In this document: piece after piece, positions 14,425 to 18,297 of the stretch | Numbering within the stretch: the stretch's first letter is position 1 | How the letters are laid out: each line of letters opens with the position of its first letter | Assembly (NCBI GenBank): GCA_017959135.1 | Contig: JAGDBH010000264.1 | Span: forward strand, 1 to 18,297 | Length of the DNA: 18,297 bases | Direction: 5' to 3' | Origin: Succinivibrio sp. | GTDB taxonomy: Bacteria; Pseudomonadota; Gammaproteobacteria; Enterobacterales; Succinivibrionaceae | Position numbers and translations under genes: made by a program | Notes under the pieces: model-generated | Database searches by the model: none | What the model was told of the DNA's origin: nothing | The model's input: only the letters and a program-made list of their open reading frames with translations

Positions 14425-15048
14425 ATGAAAAAAGGAACTCTCTACATCGTGTCAGCTCCATCAGGAGAAGGCAAATCATCTCTAATTGACTCTATTTTAA
14501 AGAGATTCAATCTTGATGATTCACTAAGACTTTCTGTATCTCATACCACACGTCAGCCAAGACCTGGCGAGGTTGACCATGTAAGCTATCACTTCGTTTC
14601 CAACGAAGAGTTTGAAGCCCTGATTGCCCGTGGCGCCTTCTATGAGTATGCCCATGTGTTTGATCACTACTACGGTACCTCAAAGGAAATTGTTGAACAG
14701 TGGCTTAATGAAGGAAAGGATGTACTTTTAGACATCGACTGGCAGGGAGCAAGACAGATTAGAGAGCAGACTCCTGATGCCAAGGGAATCTTTATTATTC
14801 CACCTTCACTTGAAGAGCTTCACCGCAGACTTGTTAGCCGTGCAACCGATGCTCCTGAAGTAATCGAGAAGAGAATGAACAAGGCTATAGGCGAGATTTC
14901 TCATTACGATGAATACGACTACGTCATCATCAATGATGATTTTGAGGAAAGTGTTCTGAATATGAGGTCAATAATTCTGGCTAACATAGCCAAACTCGAT
15001 AAAAAGAAGGAAGAAATATCTAAACTTTTTGATTTGAACACAAACTAA
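14425..15048 (+). CDS. gmk: Guanylate kinase
   Basis: A 207-residue enzyme phosphorylating GMP to GDP with ATP. The P-loop APSGEGKSS (residues 11-19) has Glu15 where E. coli has Ala. Other landmarks are [14 protein letters not shown] (38-51) in the GMP-binding region, YYGTS near 92, [13 protein letters not shown] near 110, and [11 protein letters not shown] near 172. The length matches E. coli Gmk (207). It begins 11 bases after engB with only a weak AAAGA site. Gmk, RpoZ and SpoT genes are a standard gammaproteobacterial neighbourhood and share the guanine nucleotide/ppGpp theme, but here about 400 bases with promoter-like and hairpin structures separate gmk from rpoZ. Confidence 0.97.
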   Translation: MKKGTLYIVSAPSGEGKSSLIDSILKRFNLDDSLRLSVSHTTRQPRPGEVDHVSYHFVSNEEFEALIARGAFYEYAHVFDHYYGTSKEIVEQWLNEGKDVLLDIDWQGARQIREQTPDAKGIFIIPPSLEELHRRLVSRATDAPEVIEKRMNKAIGEISHYDEYDYVIINDDFEESVLNMRSIILANIAKLDKKKEEISKLFDLNTN

Positions 15049-15070
15049 TTTGCTTGAATTGGGATTTTTT
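15045..15070 (+). terminator. Weak terminator-like hairpin overlapping the gmk stop codon
   Basis: CTAATT (15045-15050) can pair with AATTGG (15057-15062) with one G-U pair around TGCTTG, followed within 2 bases by TTTTTT (15065-15070). The stem is AT-rich and only 6 bp, so termination would be partial. Confidence 0.35.
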
Positions 15071-15080
15071 AGTGTATAAT
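15054..15080 (+). promoter_or_regulatory. Promoter-like element downstream of gmk
   Basis: A perfect -10 TATAAT (15075-15080) is preceded by TTGAAT (15054-15059) at 15-base spacing, or TTGCTT at 19. Spacing is suboptimal in both cases, but the -10 is perfect. Confidence 0.45.
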
Positions 15081-15086
15081 TGACCC

Positions 15087-15179
15087 TGCTTTGTCGCTGG
15101 TAAAAGCAGGTCTTGTCTTCTAAGCTCCAAAAATACTAAAGAAAAGATCTCAATGTCACATTGGGATTGAGTGTTTTTT
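15087..15179 (+). ncRNA. Candidate small RNA or leader attenuator (unnamed)
   Basis: Starting about 7 bases after the TATAAT, a transcript would be about 93 bases long and end in TTTTTT (15174-15179). The 5' hairpin pairs GACC-C-TGCTTT (15082-15092) with AAAGCAGGTC (15103-15112, one bulged C); its first bases fall before the predicted start, so the true start may lie a few bases upstream. A 35-base A-rich single-stranded stretch follows. The 3' hairpin CTCAAT (15149-15154) with ATTGAG (15166-15171) leads into the T run. CTCAATG can alternatively pair with CATTGGG (15159-15165). The layout is that of an Hfq-type small RNA, but it could equally be a leader of rpoZ-spoT with an attenuator. No known RNA family is recognised. 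Confidence 0.35.
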
Positions 15180-15204
15180 GACTTAAAAAAGACTGGGTTA
15201 TACT
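15178..15204 (+). promoter_or_regulatory. Possible second promoter for rpoZ-spoT
   Basis: TTGACT (15178-15183) and TATACT (15199-15204) each match consensus in five of six positions, but the spacing is 15 bases rather than 17. It lies directly after the T run of the candidate RNA and would give a leader of about 240 bases. Confidence 0.35.
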
Positions 15205-15346
15205 GTTTTTTCTTCAGTTTAATTTTTTTGTCTTTACCAGAAACAAAATTATCACCTGCATAGTGCAATAGTGATAATAAAGATCAATACGCCGCATAAG
15301 CGTGTCTAATATATTGTATTAGACTATTTATCGGTATAGAATTTTC

Positions 15347-15401
15347 ATATGAAGTAAGTAAAAGACTTTGTAAAGATAAGAGTCTCGGTTTACCTTCATA
15401 T
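15347..15401 (+). promoter_or_regulatory. Three-part hairpin in the rpoZ leader
   Basis: ATATGAAG (15347-15354) pairs with CTTCATAT (15394-15401). Inside it GTAAA (15358-15362) pairs with TTTAC (15389-15393), and AGACT (15363-15367) pairs with AGTCT (15381-15385), separated by small bulges. In total 18 bp form one long arm ending 48 bases before the rpoZ start. No T tract follows, so it is not an intrinsic terminator; it may stabilise or regulate the leader. Confidence 0.4.
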
Positions 15402-15449
15402 AGAAATGAAAAGTAAAGACAGACTTTAATCGTTTTAAAGGTACAGATT

Positions 15450-15734
15450 ATGGCAAGAGTTACCGTTGAAGATGCTGTAAAGAAAGTTGGTAATCGTTTT
15501 GATTTAATTCTTCTTGCAGCCCGCCGTGCACGTCAGATTGCTTCAGGAAGCAATCCACTTGTAGAGGAAGATAAGGATAAGCCAACCGTAATTGCTCTTC
15601 GTGAAATCGAAGAAGGCTTAATTACTAAAGAATTCTTAGATAAGCAGGATAGAAAAGATCACCTACGTGATTCTTCTGTTCACCCTGCTGACAACGAATT
15701 TGCTCCTATTGATGGCGTAGAGATGTTTAGCTAA
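15450..15734 (+). CDS. rpoZ: RNA polymerase omega subunit
   Basis: A 94-residue small subunit that assists folding of the beta-prime subunit of RNA polymerase and forms part of a ppGpp binding site in proteobacteria. [19 protein letters not shown] at the N-terminus and the following [13 protein letters not shown] stretch are nearly the standard omega sequence, and [15 protein letters not shown] near residue 43 completes the conserved core. The length agrees with E. coli omega (91). It is preceded by AAAGG and followed after 12 bases by spoT, with TAGGAG as the spoT ribosome binding site, the usual gammaproteobacterial rpoZ-spoT pair. Confidence 0.98.
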   Translation: MARVTVEDAVKKVGNRFDLILLAARRARQIASGSNPLVEEDKDKPTVIALREIEEGLITKEFLDKQDRKDHLRDSSVHPADNEFAPIDGVEMFS

Positions 15735-15746
15735 TAGGAGCTCTCT

Positions 15747-17915
15747 ATGGGGGAAGATAAGTGCTTTATTCCTAAGTGTGAAGGTACCACTCCATTAGAC
15801 CAAGCTTTATCTTCTCCTAACTTTCCTTACTATGAGCATTTAAGAGCCCAGCTCTGCTCATACCTCCCACAGAACCTCATAGATCAGATTGACCGATGTT
15901 TCTTCGTGGCTGATTTAGCCCATAAGGATCAGAAACGAGCATCAGGTGAGCCTTATATCATCCATCCTATCGCTGTAGCGACAGTTATTGCCCAGCTGCA
16001 TCTTGATGCAGAATCAATTGAGGCTGCCCTTCTGCATGACGTGGTTGAAGATACCATGGTAACAGAGCAGATGATTGAGGATGAATTCGGCGCTACTGTC
16101 AGAGCTTTGGTACAGGGCGTAACCAAACTGGATAAACTACGCTTCCAGGACTACAAAGAAGCTCAGATGGAAAACTTTAGAAAAATGATTCTGGCCATGA
16201 CCAAGGATATCAGAGTTATTCTTCTAAAGCTTGCAGACAGAACCCATAATATGAGAACTCTGGGTGCGCTAAGACCAGACAAGCGCATCAGAATTGCAAA
16301 GGAAACACTGGATGTCTTTGTTCCTATTGCAAACAGACTGGGTATTTCCGAGATCCGTCAGGAACTCGAAGAGCTCTGCATGGCATCTATCTACCCAACC
16401 AGATACAGAGTATTAAAGGCAGCTGTTACCAGAGCAAGAAATAACCGTAAAGAGGTTGTTTCCAGCATGCTTACTGCCATAAAAAACCGCCTTAACGAAT
16501 CAAATATCGAGGCAAGAGTTCTAGGCAGAGAAAAGAGACTGTACTCCATCTATCGCAAAATGGTTCAGAAAGAACTGCAGTTCAGCGAGATTATGGATGT
16601 ATACGGCTTTAGAATCATTCTGAAGGATGTTGATACCTGTTATCGTGTTCTAGGACAGATGCATAATCTGTTTAAACCACGGCCTAACGGCTTTAAGGAT
16701 TATATTGCCATTCCTAAGCTCAATGGCTACCAGTCTCTTCACACCTCCCTGATCGGACCTCACGGTGTTCCTATTGAGGTTCAGATCCGTACCGAGTTTA
16801 TGGATCAGATGGCAGCAAGAGGTGTTGCCGCACACTGGGCATACAAGGAGAGCGGTTCAAAGGCTGTATCAACTGCATCTCAGAAGAATGCTCAGGACTG
16901 GATTAAGAATCTGATTGATCTTCAGCAGAGTGCAGGTTCATCACTGGAATTTGTGGAAGATGTAAAAACCGATTTATTCCCGGATTCAATCTTCGTATTT
17001 ACACCGGACGGTACTATCTACAATCTGCCTAAGGGCGCTACCCCTGTAGATTTTGCCTACGCTCTGCACACTGATATCGGTCACCACTGCATCGGCGCAC
17101 GAGTTAATCACCACGTCTTCCCTCTATCAAGAAGTCTGCAGTCAGGACAGTCAGTCGAGATTATTACCTCATCATCAGCCTGCCCTAACGCTATCTGGTT
17201 ATCTACAGTTGTAACCTCAAGAGCACGTTCCTCAATCAGACAGTATCTGAAGGGACTGCGTTCTCAGGAATGTCAGCTCATCGGTCGCCGTCTGCTGCAG
17301 AATGCTCTAAGACCAACCAGAATCGAATCTCTTTCAGAGGAACAGATCAAGAGCATTGTCGAGAACTTCAACGAGCCAAATATCGAGACACTGTTTACAG
17401 ATATTGCCATGGGTAATATTCTTACTGTTGCAGTGGTTAAGTTCCTTGATCCTGACTCACATAAGCACCACGAGCTTCCAGTCAAGGGAACAGGCGGTAT
17501 GCCGTTTACCTATGCTCAGTGCTGTATGCCTATTCCTGGCGACAAGATTATCGCTCATATCGCTCAGGGTAGAGGTATTGTTATCCACAATATCAACTGT
17601 AAGAATCTAAGAGAGAATGAAAGAGGCCCAGGCAAGTCTCTGAATGTAAGCTGGAATCTTCCAGTTACCGCCAATATGGACTTTAAGACCAGTCTCTTCA
17701 TCGAACTTGAGAACAGACAGGGTATTCTCTCTGAGATTTCCAATGCCATTGATATTGCCGGCTCAAGAATCGAGAGTATCAATTCTGATCTGAAGGATGA
17801 AAAGACCTTCCTGATAAACCTTATTATTACTGTTAGAGACAGACTCCACCTGGCAGCTGTACTAAGAAGAGTAAAAGCTGTACCAAATGTGATCACTATC
17901 TATCGCAGACGATAG
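15747..17915 (+). CDS. spoT: SpoT, bifunctional (p)ppGpp hydrolase/synthetase
   Basis: A 722-residue long RelA/SpoT homologue. The HD hydrolase domain is intact: His73, His97-Asp98, Glu101-Asp102 in LLHDVVEDT, and Asp164/Asn168 in ADRTHNMRT. The synthetase domain (about residues 255-365) has Asp284 in MDVYGFRII, NGYQSLHT at 326-333 and Glu344 in EVQIRT. A TGS domain starts near residue 413 (FPDSIFVFTPDG), a Cys-Cys containing zinc-finger-like region is near 590 (QCCMPIPGD), and a C-terminal ACT domain covers about 650-722. The length is close to E. coli SpoT (702). One oddity: the RXKD motif of the synthetase, RFKD in E. coli SpoT, reads GFKD here (Gly315 to Asp318, codon 16689-16691), so the Arg is lost. 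Hydrolase function is secure; synthetase strength may be altered. Confidence 0.97.
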   Translation: MGEDKCFIPKCEGTTPLDQALSSPNFPYYEHLRAQLCSYLPQNLIDQIDRCFFVADLAHKDQKRASGEPYIIHPIAVATVIAQLHLDAESIEAALLHDVVEDTMVTEQMIEDEFGATVRALVQGVTKLDKLRFQDYKEAQMENFRKMILAMTKDIRVILLKLADRTHNMRTLGALRPDKRIRIAKETLDVFVPIANRLGISEIRQELEELCMASIYPTRYRVLKAAVTRARNNRKEVVSSMLTAIKNRLNESNIEARVLGREKRLYSIYRKMVQKELQFSEIMDVYGFRIILKDVDTCYRVLGQMHNLFKPRPNGFKDYIAIPKLNGYQSLHTSLIGPHGVPIEVQIRTEFMDQMAARGVAAHWAYKESGSKAVSTASQKNAQDWIKNLIDLQQSAGSSLEFVEDVKTDLFPDSIFVFTPDGTIYNLPKGATPVDFAYALHTDIGHHCIGARVNHHVFPLSRSLQSGQSVEIITSSSACPNAIWLSTVVTSRARSSIRQYLKGLRSQECQLIGRRLLQNALRPTRIESLSEEQIKSIVENFNEPNIETLFTDIAMGNILTVAVVKFLDPDSHKHHELPVKGTGGMPFTYAQCCMPIPGDKIIAHIAQGRGIVIHNINCKNLRENERGPGKSLNVSWNLPVTANMDFKTSLFIELENRQGILSEISNAIDIAGSRIESINSDLKDEKTFLINLIITVRDRLHLAAVLRRVKAVPNVITIYRRR

Positions 17916-17921
17916 AATCAT

Positions 17922-17949
17922 TTGATATCACTTGGAATTTCGCTATATT
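17922..17949 (+). promoter_or_regulatory. Probable promoter of the pldB-like gene
   Basis: TTGATA (17922-17927) and TATATT (17944-17949) each match consensus in five of six positions, with 16-base spacing. A TATAAT at 17951-17956 is also present but lacks a -35 at good distance. The -10 overlaps the left arm of the inverted repeat at 17935-17982. Confidence 0.5.
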
Positions 17950-17982
17950 TTATAATAAACGGGAATATTTTTAGCGAAATCC
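17935..17982. repeat. Inverted repeat flanking the spoT-pldB promoter
   Basis: GGAATTTCGCTA (17935-17946) and TAGCGAAATCC (17972-17982) are complementary apart from one bulged T, giving 11 bp with a 25-base AT-rich interval. It covers the -10 region and could be an operator or form a hairpin in a spoT readthrough transcript. No T tract follows, so it is not an ordinary terminator. Confidence 0.5.
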
Positions 17983-17992
17983 GAGTCCTACA

Positions 17993-18297
17993 ATGAAAAG
18001 AATCAAAGACGCCTTCATCAATACAGAAACACTGAAAAAAGACAGAGAAATGCTGGAAAAGTTTTATCTGTCCAATGTTGAAAACCTCTCCTTTACTAAT
18101 CCAGAAGGCTACGAATTAACTGCATCCAGACTGGTTGTAGATAATCCTGTTGAAAGTCTTGTGATTATTCCTGGACGTGGTGAAATCGCACACAAGTTCT
18201 GTGAACTTTTCTATTCATTATCAAAGCTTAAGGTTTCTGCAGTAGTTATCTTTGCAAGAGGACAGGGAAGCTCAACACGAGTTCTTCCTGACCGTCA
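17993..18297 (+). CDS. PldB-like lysophospholipase/alpha-beta hydrolase, N-terminal part (3' end outside window)
   Basis: 101 codons plus two bases are visible from ATG 17993, running off the window. The stretch LVIIPGRGEIAHKFCELFYSL (about residues 61-81, first beta strand and oxyanion loop) and the following AVVIFARGQGSS correspond to the start of the hydrolase core of E. coli lysophospholipase L2 (CPGRIESY...DHRGQGRS). The nucleophile G-x-S-x-G lies beyond the window, so catalytic competence cannot be checked. Upstream is the spoT end (77 bases away) with a promoter-like element and an inverted repeat between. PldB-type enzymes hydrolyse lysophospholipids at the inner membrane; other esterase functions are possible. 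No clear Shine-Dalgarno sequence is seen before the ATG. Confidence 0.75.
   Translation, partial: MKRIKDAFINTETLKKDREMLEKFYLSNVENLSFTNPEGYELTASRLVVDNPVESLVIIPGRGEIAHKFCELFYSLSKLKVSAVVIFARGQGSSTRVLPDR

Larger units (their letters stand above)
15049..15449 (+). other. Structured gmk-rpoZ intergenic region (401 bp)
   Basis: No protein-coding gene is visible. In order: TATAAT (15075-15080); a hairpin at 15082-15112; an A-rich stretch; a terminator-like hairpin ending in TTTTTT at 15179; TTGACT (15178-15183) with TATACT (15199-15204) at 15-base spacing; a stem ATTATCAC/GTGATAAT (15248-15278); a stem GTCTAATA/TATTAGAC (15304-15324); and a long three-part hairpin (15347-15401) about 50 bases before rpoZ. 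Such density of clean inverted repeats over 330 bases suggests a transcribed, structured leader, a small RNA, or both. Confidence 0.6.

Noticed and set aside
15087..15179. Identity with Spot 42 RNA, which neighbours engB in E. coli
   Set aside because: The position is downstream of gmk, not next to engB, and neither the 5' sequence nor the hairpin layout resembles Spot 42.
15020..15268. Minus-strand open frame of 82 codons across the gmk-rpoZ gap
   Set aside because: Lys/Gln-rich low-complexity peptide without a ribosome binding site, overlapping the hairpin structures; judged to be chance.
1..18297. tRNA, rRNA, CRISPR arrays, insertion sequences or prophage genes
   Set aside because: I looked for cloverleaf arms, regularly spaced repeats and transposase/integrase motifs and saw none.

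Overview
The window looks like chromosomal DNA from a strictly anaerobic gammaproteobacterium, most likely of the Succinivibrionaceae (Succinivibrio/Anaerobiospirillum/Ruminobacter-like). The evidence is a gammaproteobacterial core (engB, gmk, rpoZ, spoT, a pldB-like gene, a DUF3334 gene) beside a four-subunit ferredoxin-linked 2-oxoacid oxidoreductase typical of anaerobes, with AT-rich intergenic DNA and many AGA arginine codons. The lineage is inferred from gene content; no 16S or other direct marker is present.

Regions. 1-3332: 3' end of a MetQ lipoprotein gene, then metN, metI and a YbdL-like aminotransferase, closed by a strong intrinsic terminator. 3333-7802: an AT-rich leader, then a tightly coupled five-gene unit (2-oxoacid:ferredoxin oxidoreductase gamma-delta-alpha-beta plus a PaaK-type CoA ligase), closed by a terminator. 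7803-11166: a leader containing an undescribed-looking 38-codon ORF ending in Cys-Cys-Asn-Cys-Cys-Cys, followed by an LCM-family methyltransferase, mccB and mccA, and a terminator. 11183-12520 (minus): a MATE exporter. 12521-13147: gene-poor DNA holding a 170-bp structure bounded by imperfect 26-bp inverted repeats and a doubtful 59-codon ORF. 13148-15048: DUF3334 gene (CheX-like), engB, gmk. 15049-15449: a structured intergenic stretch with promoter-like elements and a possible small RNA. 15450-17915: rpoZ-spoT. 17993-end: 5' part of a PldB-like lysophospholipase gene.

How they may work together. A sulfur amino acid theme runs through the first 11 kb: methionine import (MetQNI), a probable methionine/aromatic aminotransferase, and a MccB/MccA reverse transsulfuration pair that turns homocysteine into cysteine. 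The Cys-rich leader peptide in front of the methyltransferase-mccB-mccA operon is the most interesting signal, because it suggests attenuation by charged tRNA-Cys of a methionine-to-cysteine operon. The CoA ligase/oxidoreductase unit fits reductive carboxylation of short or aryl acids to 2-oxo acids, and hence amino acids, as known physiologically from rumen bacteria; the oxidative direction is equally possible from sequence alone.
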